Shown here: piece after piece, positions 1 to 11,690 of the stretch
How positions within the stretch are numbered: the stretch's first letter is position 1
How the letters are laid out: every line of letters starts with the position of its first letter
Origin: Larus michahellis
Lineage: Eukaryota; Chordata; Aves; Charadriiformes; Laridae
Direction of reading: 5' to 3'
DNA: 64,000 bases
Assembly: GCF_964199755.1 (NCBI RefSeq)
Contig: NC_133911.1
Location: forward strand, 2,445,001 to 2,509,000
The notes under the pieces: generated by a model
Database searches by the model: none
Told to the model about the DNA's origin: nothing
The model's input: only the letters and a program-made list of their open reading frames with translations
Position numbers and translations under genes: made by a program

Positions 1-1487
1 CAAAAACCCCCTTCCTGGGAGCTTTAAGTGATACCGTGGGCTGAATTTCACATCCCGGCTGGGGGGGCTGCTGCGTCCTCCTGCAGAATGGAAATATTTC
101 CTTGTTTTGGCAGAACGCGGGGAGTGAAACCGCCGGGGTGTCACCTCCCGGCACGGGGTGTTTCAGCTGCTCCGCTGGCCCCTGCCCAAGTTCAAGTGCT
201 TTTCAGCAGCAGGTTTTGCTTTTTGCTTCCTTAAACCCCAGCTCAAGCAGCCGCTCAGGGATTTATATTTCCCTTAATGCCTCCAAACCTGCTGCACCGT
301 CGCCGCCGGCAGCATCCCGCTGGCCGCAGGGTGGGTTTTTCCTCTCCCCCCCCCGGGGACGGATCCGGGTTTTCCTCCTCGGGGGTGAGGATTTGTGCTC
401 CTTGGCCCGTTGCCTGTGGCTTCTTGCACCGAGACAGAGCCATGTGAGCTGCAGCCTGCCCCGCCGTCCCAGCTTCGCTTCCCTCTTAAGGGGATGCAAC
501 CGGTCGGGGCTCCCCGCCACGGGGTGAAATCCGAAGATTCGGGCAGCCCCGTGCCAAAATACATCCCCCCCCAAACAGCTCTGGGGTTTTGCTGCGATGG
601 AATATTGGAGGGTTTGTTGCCATCGTGTCTTTGCAGGATGCGTTGCAATTGCGTTTCGCAGGACTCGGTGCCTGTCGCGGGGTTCGTTGTGATGGAATAT
701 TACAAAAATCGGGGCCCGTGGCGGGGCTGATTTGCAATTAATACAATAATTGCGGGGTTTGTTGCAATATCATATTGCGGGACTTGCTGCGTTTTGCATC
801 CTTCGACGCGCTTGAATATCGCAAGCTTTTGCGCGTATCGCCGGGTTCGTTGCAATTAACGTCGCGGGATTTAGCGCCGGTGCCTTTCCGCAGGATTTGT
901 TGCCTCGGGCAGGATTTGTTGTAATCACCTTGTGCGGGATTTGTTGCAATTGCCTTTCGCGGGATTTGTCACAATCGCGTTTTGCGGGATTGGTTGCGTG
1001 TGGAAGGACGGCTTGCAACTGAATTTTGCGGGGTTCCGTCGCACGTCGCGGGATTTGCTGCGGTTGCCTTCTGCAGGATTCGTGGTGTGTCGCAGGATTT
1101 CCTGCGATTGCGTCTCGCGGGGTTTCCTGGGTACCGAAGAACTCGTTGCGACTGCAGTTGGCGGGAGTCGTTGCGTTTCGCTGGACTTGCTGCGGCTGCG
1201 AATTGCGGCTTTTGTTGCGTATTGAAGTTGCAACTTTATGGAGTTGCCTTTCGCAGGATTTGTCGTGTATCGCAGGATTTACTGCAACGGCGCGTGGTGG
1301 GATTCATTCCAATTGCATTTCGCAGGATTCGTCGCCTTTTGCACCACTTGTCGCAAGGGTTCCTTGCACGTCGCAAGATTTCATGCGCGCGGCAGGGTTG
1401 GCATCCCCTGCGGATGGCCGCACATTATTTTATTCCAGCATTACCCCACCCTGGGGCTCTCACCGGGTGTTTTCTCCCCCCCCCCAG
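1..1487 (+). other. 3' part of PADI intron 1
   Basis: No exon is visible here. The family's first coding exon (about 30 residues, starting the N-terminal immunoglobulin-like domain) is not found on the plus strand, so the gene starts upstream of the window. Positions 1-600 look like unique GC-rich intron. From about 640 the sequence becomes a degenerate tandem repeat, listed separately. The intron ends with a C-rich tract and AG at 1486-1487. Intron phase is 2: the next exon starts with one base that completes a codon. Confidence 0.6.
640..1410. repeat. Degenerate ~25-bp minisatellite in PADI intron 1
   Basis: Repeated variants of a unit like GCGGGATTTGTTGCAATTGC plus TTTCG, about 25 bp long, run from about 640 to 1400 with many substitutions and length changes. 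The clearest copies are at 915-1000. Several copies contain a pyrimidine run followed by CGCAGGATT, which looks like a 3' splice acceptor on the strand in which PADI is transcribed. Open frames across this stretch come from the repeat and are not genes. Confidence 0.7.
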
Positions 1488-4400
1488 ATCTGCACCCAAA
1501 GATGCCGTCGCCTTCCACGTGCAGGGGACGCCGGGCGTGAAACTCTACGTGGTCCATGAGACCCAGAGCGTCAAGTTGCCCTCCAGCGTGTGCCGCTGGC
1601 CCCTGGCAGCCGGCACCGAGGTGCTGCTGGCCATGGACGCCCTCAGCAAGGACGTGGGCGATGAAAAGGTGGGTGCCGGGGGCCACCGGCAGGATATGGC
1701 CCTTCTTTGCACCCTGGCGAGCACCCGCTCCTTCTTGCAGGTCAGGATTTCGTATTTTGGGGAGGCCGGCGGGGTGCCCGTGGCCAGAGCCATGCTGTAC
1801 CTCACCTGCGTGGGTAAGTAGCGGGGGGACACCCCCAAATCATGGTGGGGATGTGTGCCTTCCCCCCCCCACCCCCCCCCACCCAGCATCCCTCTCCCTG
1901 CAGAGGTCTCGCTGGACGCCGACACCAGCCGCAGCGGGGCTGTGAGCAGGACGCTGCTTGATAAGGTATAAAGAAGGGGAGTGGGAGCCCCCCCGGGACC
2001 ACCATGGGATGAGGGGGTGAGGGTGATGGCTGACACCCCCAGCCCTGCTTTTTTTCCCCCCCGCTCCAGGCGACGTGGACGTGGGGTCCCGACGGACACG
2101 GGGCCATCCTGCTGGTGAACTGCGACCGCGACGACCCCAAAGCCAAGATGCTGGATAACTGCGACACCGCCGTCCGCTCCTACGCCGGTACTGGCACATC
2201 CCGTACAAGGAACCCCCATTTTCCTAGAGTTTTCTCCCCAATTTTCCTTTGTAACACTCCCTTTCCCCTCCCTAGATCTGAAGGACATGTCGCAGATGGT
2301 GCTGCGGACCCGAGGACCTCGCACCATCTTCACCGGCCACCGCCTCGTCCTCCACGTGGACTTTGGCAACGCTGACAAAGTCGGGGTTTTCTACGGCGGC
2401 AGTGAGTGTTTTGGCGGGGGGGGGTCAGGGGACGGACAGACACCCCCAAATTTTCGGGGCGCAAGCCAAATGCTTGCAGCAGAGCGAGTGTCTCTTCTGC
2501 AGCACCCAACCTACACCCCATGGCGGGGATTTTATCTCATGCACCGGGTGATTTTGCTCCCCCTGTCCATGGGATTGAAATATGTCTTTTTTTGCAAGGT
2601 TTTAGGGGAAAAAAAAAAAAAAAATGGAGCTGAAACGGGGCAGAAAAGGGGTCGGTTGTTTAAGGGGGTCGCACGGTGCTTGCACCCGCAGACAGCGTCG
2701 CGCTGGAGGAGTACAAGCACGTGCTGGGGGGCTCGAAGCTCGCCTACGCCGTCAAACCCAGCCGGCACCAGGAGGAGAGCATCTTCTACGTGGAGGGGCT
2801 CGCCTTCCCCGACGTCGGCTTCTCGGGACTGGTGGCATTCCATGTCACCCTGCTGGAGAGCCCTGAGAAGGTACCGGCCATGGTGGGGTCTGGGGTGGTG
2901 CAGGCAGGGGGACCCTTAATGGGGGGCAGCAGAGCCCAAATTCTGTCCCATCTCCATTCCCTCATCCTCAGGGTTTTCTGGAGACGCCGATTTTCACCGA
3001 CACGGTGGTTTTCCGTGTGGCTCCCTGGATCATGACCCCCAACACGGCAGCACCGCTGGAGGTCTTCGTCTGCAGGTGGGTGCCGGGGAGGCGGCCGCAT
3101 CCTGCCCGGTGCTGGATCAGCCCCCACATCCCATTTTTCTTCCCAGCGTGGACGATAACGAGGATTTCGTGGCGGCCGTGGGCGCCGTGGCCGAGAAAGC
3201 CAAGTGCCCGCTCACTGTCTGCCCGCTGCCGGAGAACCGCCAGGACCGCTGGATCCAGGTGGGTGCAGGATGATGCCCAGCCCCGTCCTCCCTGCAGCGG
3301 CTCCAGGGGGGCTCCCCCCATCTTCTCCATCCCTTCTCCAGGACGAGGTCGAATTCGGCTACGTGCAAGCCCCCCACAAGACCTTCCCCGTCGTCTTTGA
3401 CTCCCCCCGCGACCGGGGGCTGAAGGATTTCCCCGTCAAGAGCATCCTGGTACCTGACTCCTTCCTCCTCCCTTCCCCAGCAAGGCATAAAGCTTTGCAA
3501 ACACATAAAAAAATAGAATAAATCAAGGGTTTTTCCTTGCATTTTTGAAGAGCCAGCATCAAAGAGGATTTGAGAGTGCTGCATTTTGTGTGCTTACAGC
3601 TTATTTTTTAACCATTTAACCATTATTGCTTTTTTTTTTTTTTTTTTTTTTTAACAATTGTCACCTTTTTTTCCGCCCTACCCAGGGCCCTGATTTTGGC
3701 TACGTGGCCCGGCAAGCGCCGGAGGGTGCTTCCAGCCTTGATTCCTTCGGTAATTTGGAGGTGAGCCCCCCCGTGACGGTGCGGGGCAAGGAGTACCCCT
3801 TGGGCCGCATCCTGATCGGCAGCAGCTTCCCCAGGTGAGATGCAGGATGGGAGGCACCAAAGCATCTGGGGGTGGGGGAAAAAAAAACCCCAAACAAACA
3901 CAAAAAGGGGATTTTTTATGCACAATTTGAGGTTGGGTGCAAGCAGAGCATCACCTCGGGCACCCTAAAATGGCAACTCCCCCCTTGTGGCCCCCCCCAC
4001 CCCCTTCCCCTCCCCAGATTCGGTGGCCGGCGGATGGCGAAAGCCGTCAAGGATTTTCTCATCGCCCAACAAGTGCAAGCGCCGGTGGAGCTGTTTTCCG
4101 ACTGGCTCCACGTCGGCCACGTAGACGAGTTCCTCAGCTTCGTCCCTGCGCCCGATAGGAAGGTAAACAGCCCTGGGTGGGGGGGTGGGGGGCGGAAAAA
4201 GTGGGGTGCAACCTTTATACCACCCCCCAACCCCAAAAAAAAAAATCATCCCTTTCTCCCTCTCCAGGGTTTTCGGCTGCTCCTGGCCAGCCCCAGCGCC
4301 TGCTACCAGCTCCTCAAGGAGAAGCAAGAGGAGGGGTTTGGCGAGGCGGCGATGTTCGAGGGTAAGGGGAGGATGAAAAACGGGGCTCGATGGGTTGTTT

Positions 4401-6049
4401 TTTCCTTTTTTTCCTGCAAAATGCAATGGGGCGGGTGAACGCACGGCCCCCCTGAAACCCAGCTAATGGCTGGAAAGTGCTGCCGGCAGCAAGGATTGGG
4501 GGGCAGAAATAAGCTGTATTAATTAAAAAGCTGCATGGATTTGATTTCCCGGGGTTGGGATGGAGCTCGCTGCTGGTGACCCCCGACTGGGGGAGCTCCT
4601 GGCTCAGACCCGACAGTCTTCTCCCAAACGTGTTGAGGGAAGAATTCCTGCCCGGTTATTTGTGCTGCAGGACTGGAGAAGGTGCCCAAGCCGACGATAA
4701 ACGAGATTCTGGCTAATGAAAGCCTCCGGAAATTCAATAATTATGTCCAGGTGAGGAAGGGGAGCAGGGGGCCCCTTCCCAGCCCACCCTGTCCATCTGT
4801 CTGCCCATCCCTTTGTCCCTCTGTCCGTCCATCCATCCCTTCATCCACCCACCCATCCCTCCCTCCATCTGTCCACCTATTCCTCTGTCCATCCCTTTGT
4901 CTGTCCATCTACCCATCCCTCTGTCTACCCATCCTTCTGCCCATTCTTCCATCCACCCATCCTTCCATCTATCCCTCTGTCCTTCCAACCACCCATCCAC
5001 CCATTCCTCCCTCTGTGCGTCCACACATCCCTCCACCCATCCCTCCCTCCATCTGTCCACCTATTCCTCTGTCCATCCCTTTGTCCATCCATCCACCCAT
5101 CCATCGTTCTGTCCATTCTTCCAACCACCCATCCACCCATTCCTCCCTCTGTCTATCCATCCCTCCCTCCCTCCCTCCATCCACCTATTCCTCTATCCAT
5201 CCCTCCCTCTGTCCACCTATTCCTCTGTCCGTTCCGTTGTCCCTCTGTCCATCCACTCACCCCTCCATCCCTCTCTCTGTCCCTCTGTCCATCCTTCCTT
5301 CCATCCCTGTCCATCCACTCATCCCTCTGCCCATCCCTCTGCCCGTCCACCCATCTCTCCCTCCCTCTATCCCTCTCTATCCATCTTTCCATTCATTCCT
5401 CCCTCCCTCCCTCCCTCCATCCGTTCCTCCCTCCCTCCATCCCTCTATCCCTCCCTCCATCCCTCTATCCCTCCCTCCATCCATTCCTCCCTCCCTCCAT
5501 CCCTCTATCCCTCCCTCCATCCATTCCTCCCTCCCTCCCTCTCTCCCCCATCACCACCGCTGACACCCCCCTCCCTCCCCCCAGAGCTGCATCAGCTGGA
5601 ACAGGGACATCCTCAAGCGGGCGCTGGGGCTGGCGGAGCCGGACATCCTCGACATCCCCCAGCTCTTCCGAGGCGACGTGACCATGGGCGCCGAAGCCTT
5701 CTTCCCCGACATGGTAACACCCCCATCATCCTCCTCTCCTCCTTTCGCCCCGACCTCCCCGGGCGGGGAATTTGGGCTGGGATTTGGTCCTCTCACCGGC
5801 ATCCCCGTGCCGCAGGTGAACATGCTGGTGCTGGGCAGGCACCTGGGCATCCCCAAGCCCTTTGGACCACTGGTGGGTGGGCAGTGCTGCCTGGAGGAGC
5901 GGGTGCGGGCGCTGCTGGAGCCCCTGGGCCTTACCTGCACCTTCATCGACGACTACTTCTCCTACCACGTCCTCTCCGGGGAGGTCCACTGTGGCACCAA
6001 CGTCCGGCGTAAGCCCTTCGCCTTCAAATGGTGGCACATGGTGCCCTGA
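1488..6049 (+). CDS. PADI1/PADI3: Peptidylarginine deiminase, PADI1/PADI3 type (exons 2-16, 5' partial)
   Basis: Ca2+-dependent enzyme that converts protein arginine to citrulline. Fifteen exons join in one frame to 630 residues plus stop: 1488-1668, 1741-1813, 1904-1965, 2070-2187, 2276-2401, 2692-2870, 2972-3075, 3147-3258, 3342-3449, 3686-3834, 4018-4162, 4268-4361, 4671-4750, 5585-5713, 5816-6049. Adding a ~30-residue first exon gives the usual ~660. Exons 2 to about 7 code the two immunoglobulin-like domains and the rest the catalytic propeller. The catalytic set is intact: Asp of WIQDE (3342-3344), His and Asp of GHVDEF (4118-4120, 4124-4126) and Cys of VHCGTN (5990-5992). Ca2+ ligands in WIQDEVE and SFGNLE are present, and the C-terminus is the canonical KWWHMVP. 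Paralogue is uncertain. Motifs such as [14 protein letters not shown] and QQVQAPVEL resemble PADI1, NCDRDDP and [16 protein letters not shown] resemble PADI3, and position next to RCC2 suggests PADI3. No frameshift or in-frame stop seen. Confidence 0.95.
4780..5578. repeat. CCATCCCTCCCT-type simple repeat in PADI intron 14
   Basis: About 800 bp of imperfect CCAT/CCCT/CTGT tetranucleotides fills the intron between exons 14 (ends 4750) and 15 (starts 5585) almost completely. Copies become more regular toward the 3' end, around 5400-5535. The pyrimidine-rich strand is the PADI sense strand, so the array also serves as an overlong polypyrimidine tract up to the acceptor AG at 5583-5584. The unit has few stops, which explains the long apparent frames on both strands. 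Confidence 0.9.
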
Positions 6050-6142
6050 AGTGGCCTCAGCACCCACGTTCCCCCTCCCCCATAATCCCTCTCCCCATCC
6101 CTGCAAGTGCCTTCAGCGGCGGCGGCCCTCGCCTGCGTTTGA

Positions 6143-6148
6143 AATAAA
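6143..6148 (+). promoter_or_regulatory. PADI polyadenylation signal
   Basis: AATAAA lies 94 bases after the PADI stop codon and is followed by GT-rich sequence around 6224-6250. The 3' UTR would be short, about 110-120 bases. Confidence 0.8.
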
Positions 6149-6379
6149 AAAGGGGCTGCAGCTTTCTCCTGGCCTCCCTTTCGCTGGGGCGCAAGGTTTG
6201 AAGCTTGGTTTTGAAGCGGAAAGGTGGGTTTTTGCACTCTCCGGGTGACCCCGCGTGGTGGCACGGGACACGGGCGTCCCCCTCTCCCCGCGCTGCGATT
6301 CAAATGGAAACGGGTAAAGGCCCGGGGGGGGTTTGTGCGTGACAAAATATTTTTTTTGTGGGGGTGACGCAGTCCCGGC

Positions 6380-9300
6380 TGCGGCGATGCACGTGAAAAA
6401 CGCACGTGTGCGTCCCCCAGAACACAGCGGGGCAAAGCCACGTGGGCAGGCACGGGTACGCGGGCACAAAAACAGGGGTGGGCAACGCGTCAAAACCCAG
6501 GCGGGCAGAAAAATGCAGGCGTTTGTGCACACGTGCCTGCGCAGAAAGGCACGTGCACGGGCAAAAAGACACCTGCACGTGCGCACAAACCCCGCGCGCG
6601 CGCGCGGAAGCACAGGCATGCGAAAAAACACACGTGCAGGCAAACCCACCGCACGTGCGTGCAGAACGGCAGCCGCGCGCGCCGCCAAAAACCAGGCGCA
6701 TGCGCAAAGAGCATCCCCGCGCACACACAGGACTCCACACGCACGCACAAACCCATGCATACGTGCACAGGTGTGCACACAAAGCACGTATTTGCACGCA
6801 CAAAAAGCCACGCGCGTGCACGAGACCAGGCGTGCACGCGGAAAAATGCGCACGCGTGCACAGAAATCCACATGGACGCACAAATCCGTGGATGCACGCA
6901 CAGAAATGCACGAAACCCCACATGCACGCACAAACCCATGCACCCATGTGCGGAAAAACACCCACGCAGGCACCCGTGCATGCACAAAACCGTGCCTGCA
7001 TGCCCCAAATCCCACACGTGTGCCCGAAGAGCATGCGTATGCACCCCCCAAAATCCATACAAACGCACAAATCCACGCGTGTACGCACAGAAATGCACAC
7101 GCGTTCACCAAAGGCACATAGGTGCATGCAGAAAAATCTGCGTGCGTGCCCCAAACCACGCACACGTGCGCCCGAATGCCCGTGCGTGCCCCAAAATCCA
7201 CGTGCGTGCCCGAAGAGCACGCGTATGCACCCCCCAAAATCCACACAAACGCACAAATCCACGCGTGTACGCAGAGAAATGCACACGCGTACACCAAAGG
7301 CACACAGGTGGATGCAGAAAAATCCACGCGCGTGCCCAAAACCACGCACACGTGTGCCCGAATGCCTGTGCGTGCCCCAAAATCCACATGCGTGCCCAAA
7401 GAGCACGCGTATGCATGCACAGAAATCCACGTAAACGCACAAATCCACGCGTGTACGCAGAGAAATGCACACGCGCGCACCAAAGGCACACAGGTGGATG
7501 CAGAAAAATCTGCGTGCGTGCCCAAAACCACGCACACACGTGCCTGTGCGTGCCCCAAAATCCACGTGCGTGCCCAAAGAGCACGCGTATGCACGCACAA
7601 AAATCCACGGCCATATGCAAATCCCTGCACGTGCGTGCCCCAAAAATCCACGCAAACGCACAAATCCACGCGTGTACGCACAGAAATGCACACGCGTGCA
7701 CCAAAGGCACATAGGTGCATGCAGAAAAATCCGCGTGCGTGCCCAAAACCACGCACACGTGCGCCCGAATGCCCGTGCGTGCCCCAAAATCCACGTGCGT
7801 GCCCGAAGAGCACGCGTATGCACCCCCCAAAAATCCACACAAATGCACAAATCCACACGTGTACGCACAGAAATGCACGCAAGTGCACCAAAGGCACACA
7901 GGTGCATGCAGAAAAATCCGTGTGCATGCCCCAAACCACGCACACGTGCGCCCAAATGCCCGTGCGTGCCCCAAAATCCACGTGTGTGCCCGAAGAGCAC
8001 GCGTATGCATGCACAGAAATCCACGTAAACGCACAAATCCACGCGTGTACGCAGAGAAATGCACACGCGCGCACCAAAGGCACACAGGTGGATGCAGAAA
8101 AATCTGCGTGCGTGCCCAAAACCACGCACATACGTGCCTGTGCGTGCCCCAAAATCCACGTGCGTGCCCAAAGAGCACGCGTATGCATGCACAAAAATCC
8201 ACGGGCATATGCAAATCCCTGCACGTGCGTGCCCCCAAAATCCACGCAAACGCACAAATCCACGCGTGTACGCACAGAAATGCACACGCGTGCACCAAAG
8301 GCACATAGGTGCATGCAGAAAAATCCGCGTGCGTGCCCAAAACCACGCACACGTGCGCCCGAATGCCCGTGCGTGCCCCAAAATCCACGTTCGTGCCCAA
8401 AGAGCACGCGTATGCATGCACAGAAATCCACGTAAACGCACAAATCCACGCGTGTACGCACCGAAATGCACGCAAACGCACAAAAGGCACATAGGTGCAT
8501 GCAGAAAAATCTGCGTGCGTGCCCCAAACCACGCACACGTGCGCCCGAATGCCCGTGCGTGCCCCAAAATCCACGTGCGTGCCCGAAGAGCACGCGTATG
8601 CACCCCCCAAAAATCCACACAAACGCACAAATCCACGCGTGTACGCACAGAAATGCACACGCGTGCACCAAAGGCACACAGGTGGATGCAGAAAAATCTG
8701 CATGCGTGCCCAAAACCACGCACACACGTGCCTGTGCGTGCCCCAAAATCCACCTGCGTGCCCAAAGAGCACGCGTATGCATGCACAAAAATCCACGGGC
8801 ATACGCAAATCCCTGCACGTGCGTGCCCCAAAAATCCACGCAAACGCACAAATCCACGTGTGTACGCACAGAAATGCACACGCGTGCACCAAAGGCACAT
8901 AGGTGCATGCAGAAAAATCCGCGTGCATGCCCAAAACCACGCACACGTGCGCCCGAATGCCCGTGCGTGCCCCAAAATCCACGTGTGCCCAAAGAGCACG
9001 CGTATGCATGCACAGAAATCCACGTAAACGCACAAATCCACGCGTGTACGCACCGAAATGCACGCAAACGCACAAAAGGCACATAGGTGCATGCAGAAAA
9101 ATCTGCGTGTGTGCCCAAAACCACGCACATGTGCGCCCGAATGCCCGTGCGTTTCCCAAAATCCACGTGCGTGCCCGAAGAGCACGCGTATGCACCCCCC
9201 AAAAATCCACACAAACGCACAAATCCACGTGTGTACGCACCAGAATGCACGCAAACGCACCAAAGGCACACAGGTGCATGCAGAAAAATCCGCGCGCATG

Positions 9301-9533
9301 CCTAAAACCACGCACACGTGCGCCCGAATGCCCGTGCGTGCCCCAAAATCCACGTGCGTGCCCGAAGAGCACGCGTATGCACCCCCCAAAAATCCACACA
9401 AACGCACAAATCCACGCGTGTACGCAGAGAAATGCACACGTGCACCAAAGGCACACAGGTGGATGCAGAAAAATCCGCGCGCGTGCCTAAAACCACGCAC
9501 ACGTGCGCCCGAATGCCCGTGCGTGCCCCAAAA
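6380..9533. repeat. ~3.15-kb CACGTG-rich minisatellite with higher-order structure between PADI and RCC2
   Basis: The region 6380-7000 is a looser ACGCAC/GTGCAC repeat. From about 7027 it becomes a regular array of ~175-230-bp monomers, each holding a GAGCACGCGTATGCA landmark (near 7027, 7211, 7398, 7577, 7805, 7995, 8168, 8398, 8585, 8764, 8991, 9178, 9365). Three monomer types can be told apart by what follows the landmark: a C-run (A), a GTAAACGC segment (B), or an ATGCAAATCCCTGCACG segment (C). C monomers recur every ~590-595 bp, giving an A-B-C-like higher-order unit. The repeat is dense in CpG, alternating purine-pyrimidine steps and the palindrome CACGTG. It ends in an A-run at 9530-9546. 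It is intergenic, between two convergent genes. Confidence 0.9.
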
Positions 9534-9958
9534 AAAAAAAAAAAAAGACGCAGAAACCCGCGCCGAGCTGCGAATACAATATTTGGGGGGGGGGAAGACG
9601 GGGACGGACGACCCTATTTCGGGATGGAAAGCGGCGCTTTTGGGGACACGGGGAGGGGAGAAGAGAAAAAAAAAAAAAAAGCCTCCGCTGCCCGCATCCC
9701 GCGAAAGGAATTTAAAAATTCCTTATAATTTTTATTTTTATATTTTTTATATAAATATATATATTTTACCCTAATAATTATGGCTTATTAGGATAAATTT
9801 ATATTTATCTTTATATCCTTATACTTTATCCTAATAATAAAAATAAAAAAGAAATTTAAAAATAAAATAAAACGCCCCGAGCGGAGCCGGGGGGGGGGGG
9901 GTGGGGGTGGGGGGCGGATAAAGGGAGCCGAGCGAGGGGGGGGTACACAATGACGGCC
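9534..9958. other. Intergenic spacer with AT-rich inverted repeats
   Basis: A short stretch between the array and the RCC2 3' end. It holds A-runs, a G-run and, at 9715-9870, a strongly AT-rich block. CCTAATAA (9770-9777) pairs with TTATTAGG (9785-9792), and TTATTAGGATAAA (9785-9797) pairs perfectly with TTTATCCTAATAA (9825-9837), so two mutually exclusive hairpins are possible. No coding exon seen. Confidence 0.75.
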
Positions 9959-11690
9959 TTTATTTAAACATTTACTCCAAGAAATATAAAAACCCACACC
10001 CCCCCACCCCCCCTCAATCCCCCCCCCCCCCCCCCCCCGAAGAAGACGCCGACAGCCCTAACCCAGGAGCCTCCGCTAAAGGCCGGATCCCGGCGCTTCC
10101 GCATTATTTTATTCCTTGAGCTTCCTCCTAAAAAATACTTTGCCGGCGGGCGGGATCAACCGAAAAAATGATGCTTTTATTTTTTTTTTTTCCTTTTTTT
10201 TTTTTTGGGGGGGGGGGGGTGGGAGAGGTAAAAAGCGGGGGCTTTTTTTTGGTGTTTTCTCCACCGCTCCCCCCCACCCCCTTTTATGGGGCATCCCCCC
10301 AAAAACTGAATATTGCTAAAAAAGCGGAATATTTCTTTTTTTTTTGTTGTTTTTTTTTTTTTTTTTTGCCCCCCGGCCCAGCTGCTCTCCCTGTCCTGGA
10401 TGGTTTAGTTCTAATAGCGCCCCCCCCCCCCCTCAAATAACCCCCAACCCCAAAGAAATATTTTTTATTTTAAAAAAAACCCCAAAACCCCTTTTTTTTT
10501 TTTTTTATACTGCAAAACCTCCCGAATGGGTGCGAATGCCACCGCCCTCCATCCCCCCCCCACCGCCCCCCCCGGGGGGGGGGAGGGGGGAGAGCGGAAA
10601 GGACTTTCAAAAAAAACCCCAAACTCGATAATTCCAAAGAAAGCCTAAACACGGAAAAATAACATTAAAAAAAAATAATAATAATTAAAAAAAAAAAAAA
10701 CCAAAAACCCCAAACCCTAAAAAACGACCAACCCCAAACGAATGACCCACGGGTTGCGCGCCGGGGGGGGGGGGCGGGGGGGGGGCAGAGCCGGGCTCCG
10801 CTCCAAAAAGGCACCTGTTTTCTCCAGCACAGTGCACAGCCTCGGAGGAGGGACTTTGGGCCGATACCAGGCGGAAATAATTAATAATAATTAAACAAAA
10901 AAACCCCCAAAACCCCCCAAAAATCCCCCCCCAACAAAAAAATCCCCCCCCCCCCCCCCCAATTAATTAAGTCAAAGGAAAAGCTTATGCGATGCTTTGG
11001 GGGGGGGGGGGGGGGGCGCGGAGCGGGGGCTCCCCTCTTCATACCTGAGATCTTCCCGGGGGGGGGGGGGGCACGACAGCGGGGAGGGGAGCCCCAAAAT
11101 GCTGGGGATGGGGGTGGTCCATGGTGGGGGGGGGGGCGGCTGATCCCGAATCCCTCTGGGATAAAGGGATGCTGGGAGGGGGATAAAGGGATGCCGCGGG
11201 GGGGTGTGTGTAGGATGAGGAAGGGGGGGGGAGACAGGGCAGGGCACCCCCCCCCCCCCCCCCCAAAATTATAGCACCCAAAGCGAGGGGGGGGGGAAGG
11301 GATTTGGGAAAAATGCCAAAAAATGGTAATATTGGGGGGGGGGGGGGGGGAGAAAAAACCCCCAAATTTAAAAAAAAAAAAGTGTTATTTCCACCCCCCC
11401 ACCCACCCCCCCCCAAAAAAAAAAAATAAAAAATCTAAGCCTGGATGTGCCGAAAGATCCTGCTACAGTCGGGAACTCAAAAAGCCTTGGGGGGGGGGGC
11501 GGTGTGGGGGGGTTGGAAATGACACGCAGCCCCCCCCCAAAGTTTCGGAATGGGGAGGACAGGTAGTTAAAACGGCGGCTGGCTCGGAAAAGCGGGGTTT
11601 TGGGGGGGAGAGGGGGGGGGCAGGACGCCGGGTCCCGCTGCGGGGAGTGGGGGGGGGGACACACACATGGGGAAACCCCCCCCCCCGCCC
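9945..11690 (-). other. RCC2: Presumed RCC2 3' UTR
   Basis: Follows the RCC2 stop codon (11691-11693 on plus) on the minus strand. It is unusually rich in C/G-runs and A/T-runs of 8-20 bases, for example around 10015-10038, 10195-10222, 10330-10368, 10930-10962 and 11327-11350. Many are likely to vary in length or be miscalled. No other gene can be supported here. Its extent depends on the polyadenylation signal proposed at 9959-9964. Confidence 0.5.
9959..9964 (-). promoter_or_regulatory. Candidate RCC2 polyadenylation signal
   Basis: AATAAA on the minus strand (TTTATT on plus), about 1.7 kb downstream of the RCC2 stop codon. It is set in non-repetitive sequence after a long, homopolymer-rich 3' region. 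The distance suits a long RCC2 3' UTR. Other TTTATT matches nearer the stop lie in homopolymer tracts, so this choice is tentative. Confidence 0.5.

Noticed and set aside
4682-5563. Ser/Pro-rich 293-residue frame
   Set aside because: Only the first few residues belong to PADI exon 14; the rest is the CCATCCCT simple repeat of the intron.
6113-9271. 1052-residue minus-strand open frame (and similar ones nearby) as a gene
   Set aside because: It lies wholly in the CACGTG-rich tandem array. Parallel frames are open on both strands, the monomer is not a multiple of three, and no domain or splice context is present.
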